A DNA stretch of 64,000 nucleotides from Pseudomonas khorasanensis (GTDB lineage: Bacteria; Pseudomonadota; Gammaproteobacteria; Pseudomonadales; Pseudomonadaceae), in NCBI RefSeq assembly GCF_014268505.2, contig NZ_JABWQP020000004.1:124001-188000 (forward strand), written 5' to 3'. Within the stretch, counting starts at the first letter, position 1. Each line of letters opens with the position of its first letter. The position numbers were made by a program, and so were the translations under genes. Positions 46,650 to 55,790 of this stretch are shown here, in pieces. The notes under the pieces were generated by a model that ran no database searches, was not told the origin of the DNA, and worked only from the letters and a program-made list of their open reading frames with translations.

Positions 46650-48914
46650 ATGAGCAATCCCCTTGATCTCAGCCTGGACGGTGTAGAACGCCGGTCACTG
46701 GCTGACTTCACCGAAAGTGCCTACCTCAACTACTCCATGTACGTGATCATGGACCGCGCGTTGCCGCATATCGGCGACGGCCTGAAACCGGTGCAGCGGC
46801 GAATCATCTACGCCATGAGCGAGCTGGGGCTGGACGCCGATTCCAAGCACAAGAAATCGGCGCGTACCGTCGGTGATGTGCTCGGCAAGTTCCACCCCCA
46901 CGGCGACTCGGCGTGCTACGAAGCGATGGTGCTGATGGCGCAGCCGTTCAGCTATCGCTACACACTGGTCGACGGCCAGGGCAACTGGGGTGCGCCGGAC
47001 GATCCGAAGTCCTTCGCCGCTATGCGTTACACCGAAGCGCGGCTGTCGCGTTACTCCGAAGTGCTGCTCAGCGAACTGGGCCAGGGCACGGCCGACTGGG
47101 GCCCGAACTTCGACGGCACCTTGCAGGAACCGCTGGTGTTGCCGGCGCGCCTGCCGAACATTCTGCTCAATGGCACCACCGGTATTGCCGTGGGCATGGC
47201 CACCGACGTGCCGCCGCACAACCTGCGTGAGGTCGCCACGGCCTGCGTGCGCCTGCTCGATGAGCCAAAAGCCACGGTCGAACAGCTCTGCGAGCATATT
47301 CAGGGCCCGGATTACCCGACCGAAGCTGAAATCATCACGCCGCGCGCCGATCTGCTGAAAATGTACGAAACCGGCAAGGGGTCGGTACGCATGCGTGCCG
47401 TTTACCACGTCGAGGACGGCGACATCATCGTCACCGCGCTGCCGCATCAGGTCTCCGGGGCCAAGGTGCTGGAGCAGATCGCTGCGTTGATGCAGGCCAA
47501 ACCGTCGAAAGCGCCGCAGATCGCCGACCTGCGTGACGAATCCGACCACGAAAACCCGTGCCGCATCGTGATCATCCCGGTCAACAGCCGCGTCGATCAC
47601 GAAGCGCTGATGCAGCATCTGTTCGCCAGCACCGAGCTGGAGTCGACCTACCGGGTCAACGTCAACATCATCGGCCTGGACGGCAAGCCACAGCTGAAAA
47701 ACCTGCGCGCGCTGCTGGTCGAATGGCTGGAATTCCGCGTGCAGACCGTGCGTCGCCGCCTGCAATTCCGCCTCGACAAGGTCGAACGCCGCCTGCACCT
47801 GTTGGACGGTTTGCTGATCGCGTACCTCAATCTGGACGAAGTGATCCACATCATCCGTACCGAGGAACACCCGAAAGCCAAACTGATCGAGCGTTTTGCC
47901 CTCAGCGAAATTCAGGCCGACTACATACTCGACACCCGCCTGCGTCAGCTGGCGCGACTGGAAGAGATGAAGCTGCGCGACGAGCAGGACGAACTGCTCA
48001 AGGAACAGGCCAAGCTGCAAGCCCTGCTGGGCAGCGAAGCCAAGCTGAAGAAGCTGGTGCGCACCGAACTGCTCAAAGACGCCGAAACCTATGGCGATGA
48101 CCGCCGTTCGCCAATCGTCGAGCGTGCCGAAGCCAAGGCATTGACCGAACACGATCTGCTGCCGAACGAGAAAGTTACCGTTGTTCTGTCGGAAAAAGGC
48201 TGGGTGCGTTCAGCCAAAGGCCATGACATCGATGCTACCGGCCTGTCGTACAAGGCGGGCGACGGCTTCAAAACCTCGGCGGCGGGGCGCTCCAACCAGT
48301 TTGCCGTGTTCATCGACTCCACCGGACGTAGTTATTCGGTCGCCGCGCATACCTTGCCGTCGGCCCGGGGCCAGGGCGAACCGCTGACCGGCCGCCTGAC
48401 GCCGCCACCGGGCGCTTCGTTTGAATGCGTGCTGATGCCCGAAGACGATTCGTTGTACGTGATCGCCTCCGACGCCGGTTACGGTTTCGTGGTCAAAGGC
48501 GAAGACCTGCAAGCCAAGAACAAGGCCGGCAAGGCCCTGTTGAGTCTGCCGAACAACGCCAAGGTGATTTCGCCGCGCCCAGTGGCTGATCGTGAGCAGA
48601 ACTGGCTGGCTTCGGTCACGACCGAAGGTCGCCTGCTGATCTTCAAAATCAGCGATCTGCCACAATTGGGTAAGGGCAAAGGTAACAAGATCATCGGCAT
48701 TTCCGGTGAGCGCGTGGCCAGTCGCGAGGAATATGTCACGGACATCGCCGTCCTTCCGGAAGGCTCGACGCTGGTGTTGCAGGCCGGAAAACGGACCCTT
48801 TCGCTGAAGGCCGACGACCTGGAACATTACAAAGGTGAGCGTGGACGTCGCGGAAACAAACTCCCGAGGGGCTTCCAGAGGGTGGATGCGCTGCTCGTCG
48901 AAAACCTCAACTAG
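46650..48914 (+). CDS. parC: DNA topoisomerase IV subunit A
   Basis: The 754-residue breakage-rejoining subunit has the winged-helix catalytic domain with [19 protein letters not shown] and the active-site Tyr127 in [13 protein letters not shown]. The quinolone-resistance region ([13 protein letters not shown]) shows wild-type-looking Ser and Glu. The C-terminal DNA-wrapping domain ends before 48914. ATG 46650 matches the family N-terminus; an in-frame ATG at 46587 would add 21 unrelated residues inside the upstream gene. Confidence 0.98.
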   Translation: MSNPLDLSLDGVERRSLADFTESAYLNYSMYVIMDRALPHIGDGLKPVQRRIIYAMSELGLDADSKHKKSARTVGDVLGKFHPHGDSACYEAMVLMAQPFSYRYTLVDGQGNWGAPDDPKSFAAMRYTEARLSRYSEVLLSELGQGTADWGPNFDGTLQEPLVLPARLPNILLNGTTGIAVGMATDVPPHNLREVATACVRLLDEPKATVEQLCEHIQGPDYPTEAEIITPRADLLKMYETGKGSVRMRAVYHVEDGDIIVTALPHQVSGAKVLEQIAALMQAKPSKAPQIADLRDESDHENPCRIVIIPVNSRVDHEALMQHLFASTELESTYRVNVNIIGLDGKPQLKNLRALLVEWLEFRVQTVRRRLQFRLDKVERRLHLLDGLLIAYLNLDEVIHIIRTEEHPKAKLIERFALSEIQADYILDTRLRQLARLEEMKLRDEQDELLKEQAKLQALLGSEAKLKKLVRTELLKDAETYGDDRRSPIVERAEAKALTEHDLLPNEKVTVVLSEKGWVRSAKGHDIDATGLSYKAGDGFKTSAAGRSNQFAVFIDSTGRSYSVAAHTLPSARGQGEPLTGRLTPPPGASFECVLMPEDDSLYVIASDAGYGFVVKGEDLQAKNKAGKALLSLPNNAKVISPRPVADREQNWLASVTTEGRLLIFKISDLPQLGKGKGNKIIGISGERVASREEYVTDIAVLPEGSTLVLQAGKRTLSLKADDLEHYKGERGRRGNKLPRGFQRVDALLVENLN

Positions 48915-48938
48915 GCGAGAACGCCCCGCTAGAGGCCT

Positions 48939-48971
48939 CGATCTACGATTTAAAGCGTAGATCGACGCTTT
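48939..48971 (+). other. Two mutually exclusive hairpins between parC and the lipoprotein gene
   Basis: CGATCTACG (48939-48947) pairs with CGTAGATCG (48956-48964). AAAGCGT (48952-48958) pairs with ACGCTTT (48965-48971). The two stems share bases and cannot coexist. No T tract follows either. The unit resembles an antiterminator/terminator switch in layout but may be a simple REP-like relic. Confidence 0.5.
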
Positions 48972-49096
48972 GGCGCTGGAGTCGGAACGCATATTCACGG
49001 ATGATATGGCCTTTCAAGCGCCGGCGTGGCCGAGCGTTCTTCATATTTATTGAGTATTTTCACTGTGGTCAGCCTTGTGGCGGCCACCTGGACGGG

Positions 49097-49813
49097 ATGA
49101 TGACTGCTCTGCGCGTTCCTCTTATTTTGTTACTCGCCGGTGTTCTTGGCCTGGCGGGTTGCAGCGTTCACCAGCCAGTGTCGCTGTATCAGCTGGACAG
49201 CGGTAGTCCGGTTCAGCCTGCGCAAAGCTCGGGCATGGCGGTTTTACTGGGGCCGGTGATCGTTGCCGACTACCTGCAGCGCGAGACGTTGTTGCAACGT
49301 CAACCGGACGGCAGCCTGCAAGCGGCGACCGATGGTCGTTGGGCAGGTAGCCTTTCGTCGGATATCGATCAGTTGCTGATGCGTCAGGTAGCCGGTCATC
49401 TGGATAGCCAGCGCGTAGTGCTGGCACCGGCCACGGCCGGATTCACTCCTGACGTGCAGGTGTTGCTGACGATCACTCGCCTGGATTCGGGGGCTAAACA
49501 GCCGGCGATTCTCGATGCGCAATGGCGGTTGATCGATCGCCGTGGTCAGGTGCGTGATAACCGCATCGTGCATTTGCAGGAATTACACGCTGGCAGCACC
49601 GCTTCGCAGGTGCAGGCACAAGGGATTTTGCTGCAGCGCTTGGCCGAGCAACTGTCGGTGGCGCTCAAACCGCTGGCCAATCAGCCGCCAGTGGCAGAGG
49701 CACCGCGTAAAGCGGCGCGAAAACCCGCAGCGCCGGCGGCGGATGCCGAAAAGCAGCCGAAGATACCGATGGCCTCGCCGATTCGTACCGACATGGAAGT
49801 GTTTCGCTTCTAA
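49097..49813 (+). CDS. PqiC-like ABC-type transport auxiliary lipoprotein
   Basis: The 238-residue lipoprotein (lipobox VLGLAGC) fits the PqiC/DUF330 family, outer-membrane partners of MCE-type phospholipid-transport systems. The mature domain contains YQLDSGSP, VLLGPVIVADYLQR and LRDQ-like basic blocks; the C-terminus is Ala/Lys/Pro-rich (RKAARKPAAPAADAEKQPK). No MCE or permease genes are nearby, so it is an orphan here. The start is ATG 49097 (or 49100); 182 bp of leader follows parC. Confidence 0.75.
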   Translation: MMTALRVPLILLLAGVLGLAGCSVHQPVSLYQLDSGSPVQPAQSSGMAVLLGPVIVADYLQRETLLQRQPDGSLQAATDGRWAGSLSSDIDQLLMRQVAGHLDSQRVVLAPATAGFTPDVQVLLTITRLDSGAKQPAILDAQWRLIDRRGQVRDNRIVHLQELHAGSTASQVQAQGILLQRLAEQLSVALKPLANQPPVAEAPRKAARKPAAPAADAEKQPKIPMASPIRTDMEVFRF

Positions 49814-49834
49814 GGCTGAATCGCATCAGAACAG

Positions 49835-49858
49835 AGCCCGCCTTGCGGGCTTTGTTGT
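49835..49858 (+). terminator. Intrinsic terminator after the PqiC-like gene
   Basis: AGCCCGC-CTT-GCGGGCT hairpin followed by TTGTTGTG lies 22 bp after the stop. Confidence 0.8.
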
Positions 49859-49881
49859 GTCTGGAGGTGAGGTGGAAGATC

Positions 49882-50069
49882 AAAAGCCCCTCACCCTAGC
49901 CCTCTCCCGGAAGGAGAGGGGACCGACCGAGGTGTCTGGCGTCTTACATCGACCTGAGAGATCTTGGCGATTATGGATTCACAGCCAAACGTTCATGTCG
50001 ATGTAACTCTCGAATTTCCCCCAATCGGTTCCCTCTCCCTCTGGGAGAGGGCTAGGGTGAGGGGCTTTT
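49882..50069. repeat. 188-bp element with 45-bp imperfect terminal inverted repeats
   Basis: The left arm 49882-49926 and right arm 50025-50069 are reverse complements with 42 of 45 matches. The outer 27 bp (AAAAGCCCCTCACCCTAGCC... to ...CTCCC) are perfect. Each arm also folds on itself (CCCTCTCC/GGAGAGGG). No open reading frame or target-site duplication is evident. It resembles a MITE or REPIN-like element. It sits in the 345-bp gap 49814-50158, with two terminators either side. Confidence 0.75.
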
Positions 50070-50105
50070 CAGGATGCACACGGTTCCAGTAACGCCGCGC
50101 ACAGA

Positions 50106-50139
50106 AAAGCCCGCAGACAATCACTCATCTGCGGGCTTT
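50106..50139 (-). terminator. Intrinsic terminator of the YtjB/AhpA gene
   Basis: AAAGCCCGCAGA (50106-50117) and TCTGCGGGCTTT (50128-50139) form a perfect 12-bp stem. On the minus strand it is followed by TTTTCTGTG, fitting termination of the minus-strand gene that ends at 50159. Confidence 0.8.
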
Positions 50140-50158
50140 GGTGCATCGGGCCTAAGAT

Positions 50159-51661
50159 TTACGCCCGTCGGTCATGCATCCGCGCCAGTTGCCGCTCCAG
50201 CATCGACGGATAAGGCTCCATGAGCCGCTCGACGCAGCAGGCGCCCTCAGGGCTGGCAATCGGCCGGATCCGTGCGCGCTGACGGATCAGCGCGTCATCG
50301 CTGATCTTGCGTTCGACCAGCAGCAGATTGCGGCTGTGTTGCGACAGCGCCAGTGCATCCTGGGCCGAATCGGTCAGCAGCAGATCAATCTGGCTCAGGC
50401 CGAACAGCTCATCACCCAGCGTCAGGCCCAGTTGCAGTTGCAAGGTGATGCCGCTGTCCGCGACCTCGATCTGCAACTGGTGGCCCAACGCCCGCAGCAG
50501 TTCACCGCAGCAGATCGCGTTGGTCAGGTAGTCGTCGCCGCAATCTTCGGTATGGAACAGCAGCAGCGTGCTGCCATCGTTCAGGGTTTCGATTTCGCCC
50601 TGGTACAGCGAGGCTGCCTGCTCGAGGCAATCACGATAGCGTTCCTGCAACTCTTCCAGACGTGCGCGGGGCAAACGGCGCAGTTGCTCCTGCGAGCCCA
50701 GCTGCACAGCCAGTACGGCGGTGTGCTGCGGCACATTCGGCGTCGGTTTGCGGATAAGCGGTTGCACATCGCTGCCGAGTGACTCGTCTCGCAGGTCGGC
50801 GAACGCGTCGTCGTCATCGTCTTCGACGGTGCTGACCAAACGGCGCGGCGCCGGTTTTTGCGCGGCCAGCGGACGGGTTTCATCGAAGCTCGGATCGCGC
50901 AGGTTGCGCACCTCGAATTCTGGCTCGTCCTCCTCGTCCTCCAATTCTGGCTCCGGCTCAGGCGCCGGTTCCGGGGCGTAGCTGGCGTGCAGTTGGCGCG
51001 CCAGATCACCGATTTCATCCTGGCGATCAATCCCCGGCGTGTGTTCGTCGATTCGGCGCAGCCAGACACGCAATTGCAGCAACGGCGTGGAAAGGTAACG
51101 GCCCATGCGCAGGCTCAGTGCCAGGGAAAGTGCCAGCAGAATTGCACTCAAAATGCCCATGCTTTGCAGGCTGATGGTCATCGGCTGCTGGAACTGGTCC
51201 ATGTCCAGACTGATGCGCAGTTGCCCCGCCGTCACGTCCTGGAAAGTGATCTTGCTCTCGTACATGCCCTCGGCTTCACCCAGCAGGCTGTGTTTGGGCC
51301 GCTGACCGGCCTCGGCGAGGATGCGGTTATCCACACTGTAAATCGCCGCGTGGGCGACCAGTTTGTTCTTGGTCAGGTTGTTGAGCAGGACGTTGAGGCT
51401 GAGGATGTCGTTGGACACCAGCAGTTCGGTCGCGGAGGTGGCGGTCTGCGTGGTGAGACTTTCGCCCAGCGCATCGGCCTGCTCGTGCATGGCCTGCTTG
51501 AATTGCAGACCCATCACCCCGGCATAGATCACCAGGGCCAGAGCGACCAGGATCACGTTGTGGCTGGCAATGCGTAATGCAATCGGTACACGGCGGTGGC
51601 GCAATGCACGGAAGATCAGCAGAAAGAAATTATCGGTTTTGACTGGCGTGGGCCGGTTCAC
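50159..51661 (-). CDS. AhpA/YtjB family membrane protein
   Basis: The 500-residue protein is inner-membrane, with two membrane helices (VILVALALVIYAGVMGL, about 36-52, and ILSAILLALSLALSLRM, about 170-186) enclosing a periplasmic sensor-like part and followed by a HAMP-like segment (YLSTPLLQLRVWLRRI). A long acidic linker (EPAPEPEPELEDEEDEPEFE; EDDDDD) precedes a C-terminal domain resembling a nucleotide-cyclase or STAS-like fold (DGSTLLLFHTEDC). The family lies next to serB in many gamma-proteobacteria. GTG 51661 is chosen because it gives MNRPTPVKTDNFFLL; the longer ATG overlaps the divergent promoter region. Confidence 0.8.
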   Translation of the reverse strand: MNRPTPVKTDNFFLLIFRALRHRRVPIALRIASHNVILVALALVIYAGVMGLQFKQAMHEQADALGESLTTQTATSATELLVSNDILSLNVLLNNLTKNKLVAHAAIYSVDNRILAEAGQRPKHSLLGEAEGMYESKITFQDVTAGQLRISLDMDQFQQPMTISLQSMGILSAILLALSLALSLRMGRYLSTPLLQLRVWLRRIDEHTPGIDRQDEIGDLARQLHASYAPEPAPEPEPELEDEEDEPEFEVRNLRDPSFDETRPLAAQKPAPRRLVSTVEDDDDDAFADLRDESLGSDVQPLIRKPTPNVPQHTAVLAVQLGSQEQLRRLPRARLEELQERYRDCLEQAASLYQGEIETLNDGSTLLLFHTEDCGDDYLTNAICCGELLRALGHQLQIEVADSGITLQLQLGLTLGDELFGLSQIDLLLTDSAQDALALSQHSRNLLLVERKISDDALIRQRARIRPIASPEGACCVERLMEPYPSMLERQLARMHDRRA

Positions 51662-51795
51662 TTGAGCTCGGCTCTTTGTCCGTGAAGTTGACGCGCAGTA
51701 TAGCGACAGGCCCTTGGCCGGCAAAGCGCTCGCGGTGCCCGATGGTCACTGAAAGTGGGTAGAATGCGGTTTTTTTCCAGTTGCGGGGGTGCGCG

Positions 51796-53010
51796 TTGCG
51801 CGAAATCGTCCTGATTAACATCACGGGAGTCGACCGTCCGGGTCTGACGGCGGCCATCACCGGTGTTCTGGCGCAAGGTGGTGTCAACATTCTCGACATC
51901 GGTCAGGCGGTGATCCACGACACCCTGTCGTTCGGCATCCTGGTTGAAATTCCCGATTCCGAGCAAGGCAAGTCGGTGCTCAAGGACATTCTGTTCAAAG
52001 GCTACGAACTTGACCAGCAGGTGCGCTTTACCCCGGTGTCCGAAGAGGATTACCAGCAATGGGTGGGCAATCAGGGCAAGAAACGCCACATCGTCACCCT
52101 GCTGACCCGCAAAGTGACCGCCGGCCAGCTGCAGGCCGTCAGTGCGATCACCGCCAAATATGGTCTGAATATCGACCATATCGACCGGCTGTCAGGGCGT
52201 ATGCCGCTGGATACGCCGGCGGACAAGGGCAAGGGCTGCATCGAATTTTCCGTGCGTGGTGAAGCGGCGGATCCGCAGGCGTTGCGTGCTGAATTCCTTA
52301 GCGTTGCTCAGGAATTGAACGTCGATATCGCTTTTCAGGAAGATTCGCTGTTCCGTCGCAACCGGCGTCTGGCCGTATTCGACATGGACTCGACCCTGAT
52401 CGAAGCTGAGGTCATCGATGAACTGGCCAAGGCAGCCGGCGTGGGTGATCGGGTTTCGGAAATCACCGAACGTGCCATGGCCGGCGAACTGGATTTTCGC
52501 GCCAGCTTCAAGGAACGTCTGGCACTGCTCAAAGGCTTGGACGTCAGCGTGCTCGACTCGATCGGCGCTTCGCTGCGCTTGACCGAAGGCGCCGAGACCC
52601 TGTTCGCCGAACTCAAGCGACTGGGTTACAAGACTGCGATCCTGTCGGGCGGTTTCACCTATTTCGCCAAGCAATTGCAGGCCAGACTGGGTATCGACTA
52701 CGTCTTCGCCAACGAGCTGGAAGTGGTAGATGGCAAATGCACCGGCGTGGCGATCGAGCCGATTGTCGATGCGCAGCGCAAGGCTGATCTGCTCAGGGAA
52801 TTGGCGCACAAGGAAGGATTGCGTCTGGAGCAGACCATTGCGGTCGGCGACGGCGCTAACGACTTGCCGATGCTGGCGATTGCCGGGTTGGGCGTGGCGT
52901 TTCGCGCCAAGCCATTGGTCAAACAATCGGCGAAGCAGGCGATTTCGACGCTGGGTCTCGATGGCGTGTTGTACCTGTTGGGCTTCCGCGATCGCGACGG
53001 GCAGCTTTAA
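51796..53010 (+). CDS. serB: Phosphoserine phosphatase
   Basis: SerB (404 residues) carries out the last step of serine synthesis. Two N-terminal ACT-like regions (about 1-170) precede the HAD domain, whose nucleophile motif FDMDSTLIEAEVIDELAK begins at about 195 with Asp196 and Asp198. Further motifs AILSGGFTYFA and VGDGANDLPML are intact. TTG 51796, after GGGGGTGC, gives MREIVLINITGVDRPG, the family N-terminus. A TAGAAT -10-like hexamer lies at 51760-51765. It is divergent from the YtjB/AhpA gene. Confidence 0.96.
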   Translation: MREIVLINITGVDRPGLTAAITGVLAQGGVNILDIGQAVIHDTLSFGILVEIPDSEQGKSVLKDILFKGYELDQQVRFTPVSEEDYQQWVGNQGKKRHIVTLLTRKVTAGQLQAVSAITAKYGLNIDHIDRLSGRMPLDTPADKGKGCIEFSVRGEAADPQALRAEFLSVAQELNVDIAFQEDSLFRRNRRLAVFDMDSTLIEAEVIDELAKAAGVGDRVSEITERAMAGELDFRASFKERLALLKGLDVSVLDSIGASLRLTEGAETLFAELKRLGYKTAILSGGFTYFAKQLQARLGIDYVFANELEVVDGKCTGVAIEPIVDAQRKADLLRELAHKEGLRLEQTIAVGDGANDLPMLAIAGLGVAFRAKPLVKQSAKQAISTLGLDGVLYLLGFRDRDGQL

Positions 53011-53033
53011 GTCTTTTATCGAATGATCCGGCC

Positions 53034-53101
53034 CCTTCGCGAGCAGGCTCGCTCCCACAGGAAACCTTATTCCAATGTGGGAGCGAGCCTGCTCGCGAAG
53101 G
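53034..53101. repeat. REPIN between serB and the FimW-like gene
   Basis: CCTTCGCGAGCAGGCTCGCT at 53034-53053 is mirrored by GAGCGAGCCTGCTCGCGAAGG ending at 53101. It occupies most of the 103-bp convergent gap and is nearly identical to the unit at 42432-42497. Confidence 0.88.
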
Positions 53102-53113
53102 CCGCACCTTGAC

Positions 53114-54862
53114 CTACAGTGACTTCCACAACGAATCAAAATCCTCCTGACCCGCGCCATTCTGCGCGGGATCCAGCGAGCGATACGCAAACTGATTGAA
53201 ACTGTGCGTACTCGCCACCCGCCGATCGAGACCGGCGCGGTGTTCCTCGCCTTGGGTATTGATCAGCACCTTGCTGCCTTCCTGAAACGGTAATCGCGGC
53301 GCCAGCAGCGTTGCCGGCAAGTCGATCGCGCTGAACTGCGGCAGCAACAACCCGCGCAAATACTGACTGTGCTCATCGCTCGGGCGCACCAGTTGCAAGC
53401 CGCAGGGCTGTGCGTGTGGCGCGACCAGTTCGATGCCTATCTGCGTGCCGCTGCCGCGCACCTGCCGAATCCAGCGAATCACTGCAATGCTCCAGCCTTT
53501 GCTCTCGCTGTCCTCAATGCCAAGCATTTCCCCGGCCTGCAATTCGGCCGGCACTTCACTCGGCCAGGCCAGGCAATAGCCGCCGGGGCTGTGATTGATC
53601 ACGGGCAGGGCGTAAGTCGGATAGTTCGGTACGTTGTTGGGGCCTTCGTCCTCGCTCAACTGGTCGTACTGGATTTCCTCGTACGGCAAAAGATCATCGT
53701 TGCCTTGCGGGGCCGCGTCGAACGCTTGGCTCCAGCTGTCCTTTTCACCCTGGACCACAACATTCCCGAAATTTGCCGCGCGGGCGCCGGGGTGTTTGAG
53801 CAGTTCGCTGAATGTGCGTTCGCCGCTGAGGTAGAAGTGCAGGGCGCTCATGCCAACGCATACGGTCAACGTACCTTGGCCGGCGATGCGCTGAAAGCTG
53901 CGTTCGGCAGCCTGTCCCCAAGTAGCGTGCAGGTGTTGCAGGGTATCGACGCTGAGTCCCGCAGAGAGAGGCAGTGGCGTTGCTGCCGGCTGATGCAGCA
54001 AGTGATTTTCGAGCTGCATGACCAGCGGTTGGGGATCGAAGCCCAACAGCCCGCCCTGTTGTTCGCTGCGAAACATCTTGCGGTAGCGCGGGCCGACATC
54101 GAGCTCGGGGCTGATTGCAAACAAGCCGTCTTCGGCACATACGGGATTCAGCCTGGGCAGGGCACTCCACGGCTCGATGACCTCGGCCAGCCGCGAAATC
54201 TGGCTCTGACGCAGCTGATTGCAACGGGCGCTGCCCAGCATCAGGGCGGCGATGTAGGTCTGTTCGACGCTCAGTTCGCTGGTCAAATAAGCCAGGTCAT
54301 CGCGCAGCCGACGCTGATGCAACTGCAATTGCACGGCGCTGCGATACAGCTGATGCAACTCGAGCCACAGGTGTTCCGGCGGTGAGCTGTACAGCTGCGT
54401 GGCGCGGACCAATTGCCCCTTGAGCGCATGAGCGGCACGTTGCAACGCCGTGCTGACCAGCGCCGCACGCTCCTTGCTGTATTTGGGCGCGATACGCAGC
54501 ACGATCTGTTTGTAGCCGATGGCCAACTGAGCCTGCAGCGCCTGGCACAAATTGCTGACTTTGCGCGATCGCTCGTCGAGCATGATCGCCTGATGCAGGA
54601 AATGCCGTTCCAGGTGCTGACAGACGAAGTACACCTCGGGCCGCAGCAGCTCCAGCAGATGCAGGCGATTGTCGCCAGGCGTGAGTAATGAATTGAGTTC
54701 GCCCAAGCCTTGATAGAGCAGGCGGGCGGTTTCGCCGATGTTGGCCTTGGGCAGGCCGGCAATCCAGCGCTTGAGGTCGCGCGGGCTGGCGTCGCAAAAC
54801 GACAGGCGCGTTTGCGTGGGAGTCGGAGCACGCAGCTTGGCGGAAAAGAGGGTCTGGCTCAT
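53114..54862 (-). CDS. PilZ-like / FimW-type c-di-GMP effector candidate
   Basis: The 582-residue protein matches, by position and domain layout, the PAO1 gene PA4958 (FimW, a c-di-GMP effector) that lies near serB and psd. The N-terminal 300 residues are alpha-helical and unrecognised. The C-terminal 160 residues look like a PilZ domain: INHSPGGYCLAWPSEVPA (about 437-454) is the (D/N)xSxxG motif. The usual upstream RxxxR is not apparent, so nucleotide binding is uncertain. ATG 54862 is preferred over ATG 54874. It follows psd across a strong hairpin. Confidence 0.65.
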   Translation of the reverse strand: MSQTLFSAKLRAPTPTQTRLSFCDASPRDLKRWIAGLPKANIGETARLLYQGLGELNSLLTPGDNRLHLLELLRPEVYFVCQHLERHFLHQAIMLDERSRKVSNLCQALQAQLAIGYKQIVLRIAPKYSKERAALVSTALQRAAHALKGQLVRATQLYSSPPEHLWLELHQLYRSAVQLQLHQRRLRDDLAYLTSELSVEQTYIAALMLGSARCNQLRQSQISRLAEVIEPWSALPRLNPVCAEDGLFAISPELDVGPRYRKMFRSEQQGGLLGFDPQPLVMQLENHLLHQPAATPLPLSAGLSVDTLQHLHATWGQAAERSFQRIAGQGTLTVCVGMSALHFYLSGERTFSELLKHPGARAANFGNVVVQGEKDSWSQAFDAAPQGNDDLLPYEEIQYDQLSEDEGPNNVPNYPTYALPVINHSPGGYCLAWPSEVPAELQAGEMLGIEDSESKGWSIAVIRWIRQVRGSGTQIGIELVAPHAQPCGLQLVRPSDEHSQYLRGLLLPQFSAIDLPATLLAPRLPFQEGSKVLINTQGEEHRAGLDRRVASTHSFNQFAYRSLDPAQNGAGQEDFDSLWKSL

Positions 54863-54889
54863 GACCAAAACCATAGCAGTAAATACAGC

Positions 54890-54926
54890 CCTTTGCGGGA
54901 GCCGCCCTTGGCGGCTCCCGCAAAGG
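54890..54926 (-). terminator. Strong hairpin after psd
   Basis: CCTTTGCGGGAGCCGCC (54890-54906) and GGCGGCTCCCGCAAAGG (54910-54926) form a perfect 17-bp stem with a 3-nt loop, beginning 4 bp after the psd stop on the minus strand. The T tract is weak, so it may stabilise psd mRNA 3' ends or partly terminate before the FimW-like gene. Confidence 0.6.
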
Positions 54927-54929
54927 TTT

Positions 54930-55790
54930 TCACGCTTTCGGCAGTGCCAGGCCCTGGCCCATCTGCACAGGCGAACCGGCCACCAGCTCTTCAGCCCATT
55001 TCACCTGATCGGGCCCGAACAGCACGATCGCCGTCGAACCCAGCTTGAAGCGACCCAGTTCAGCGCCTTTTCCCAGATGAATCGGTGCGCGGGCGGCTTC
55101 GTCGTAGCGAAAGGTTTTCAGCTCGCGCTTGGGTGGCGTGACCAGGCCGGCCCATACGGTTTCGATCGAAGCGACGATCATCGCGCCGACCAGCACAACG
55201 GCCATCGGCCCGCGCTCGGTGTCGAAGATGCACGCTACGCGCTCGTTGCGGGCAAACAGCTCCGGAACGTTTTCGGCGGTGGTCTGGTTGACCGAGAAGA
55301 TCCGGCCGGGGATGTAGACCATCTCGCGCAGGGTGCCGGCCAGCGGCATGTGTACGCGGTGATAATCCTTTGGCGACAGGTAAATGGTAGCGAAATCGCC
55401 GCCCATGAATGGCGCGGCGTTGGCCGCGTCACCACCGAGCAGTTCCAGCACGCTGAAGCTGTGGCCCTTGGCCTGGAACACGCGACCGTGCTCGATCGGG
55501 CCGAGCTGGCTGACCGCGCCGTCGGCCGGGCTGAGGACCGCGCCAGGAGTTTCGTCCAGCGGCCGCGCGCCGTCCTTCAGCGCGCGAGTGAAGAACGCAT
55601 TGAAGTGCTCGTAAGCGGTGAGGTCTTCGACCAGCGCTTGCGACATGTCCACCTGATAACGCTTGGCGAACCATTGGGTGAAGGCATTCTTGAACCAGCG
55701 CACGCGGCACTCGGCAATGCAGCCGGCCAGACGCGAAAGCAGATGATGCGGCAACAGGTACTGACTGAGGATAAACAGACGCTCTTTCAT
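54930..55790 (-). CDS. psd: Phosphatidylserine decarboxylase proenzyme
   Basis: Psd (286 residues) makes phosphatidylethanolamine; it is synthesised as a proenzyme cleaved at LGST to give a pyruvoyl alpha chain. The cleavage motif [10 protein letters not shown] is present with Ser252. Substrate and membrane segments [13 protein letters not shown] and [13 protein letters not shown] are as expected. ATG 55790 overlaps the rhdA stop by one base (TAATG), giving translational coupling; an upstream in-frame ATG at 56267 would lie within rhdA. Confidence 0.96.
   Translation of the reverse strand: MKERLFILSQYLLPHHLLSRLAGCIAECRVRWFKNAFTQWFAKRYQVDMSQALVEDLTAYEHFNAFFTRALKDGARPLDETPGAVLSPADGAVSQLGPIEHGRVFQAKGHSFSVLELLGGDAANAAPFMGGDFATIYLSPKDYHRVHMPLAGTLREMVYIPGRIFSVNQTTAENVPELFARNERVACIFDTERGPMAVVLVGAMIVASIETVWAGLVTPPKRELKTFRYDEAARAPIHLGKGAELGRFKLGSTAIVLFGPDQVKWAEELVAGSPVQMGQGLALPKA

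Noticed and set aside
49882..50069. CRISPR-like repeat/spacer structure
   Set aside because: Only two copies, in inverted orientation, so it is an inverted-repeat element and not a CRISPR array.
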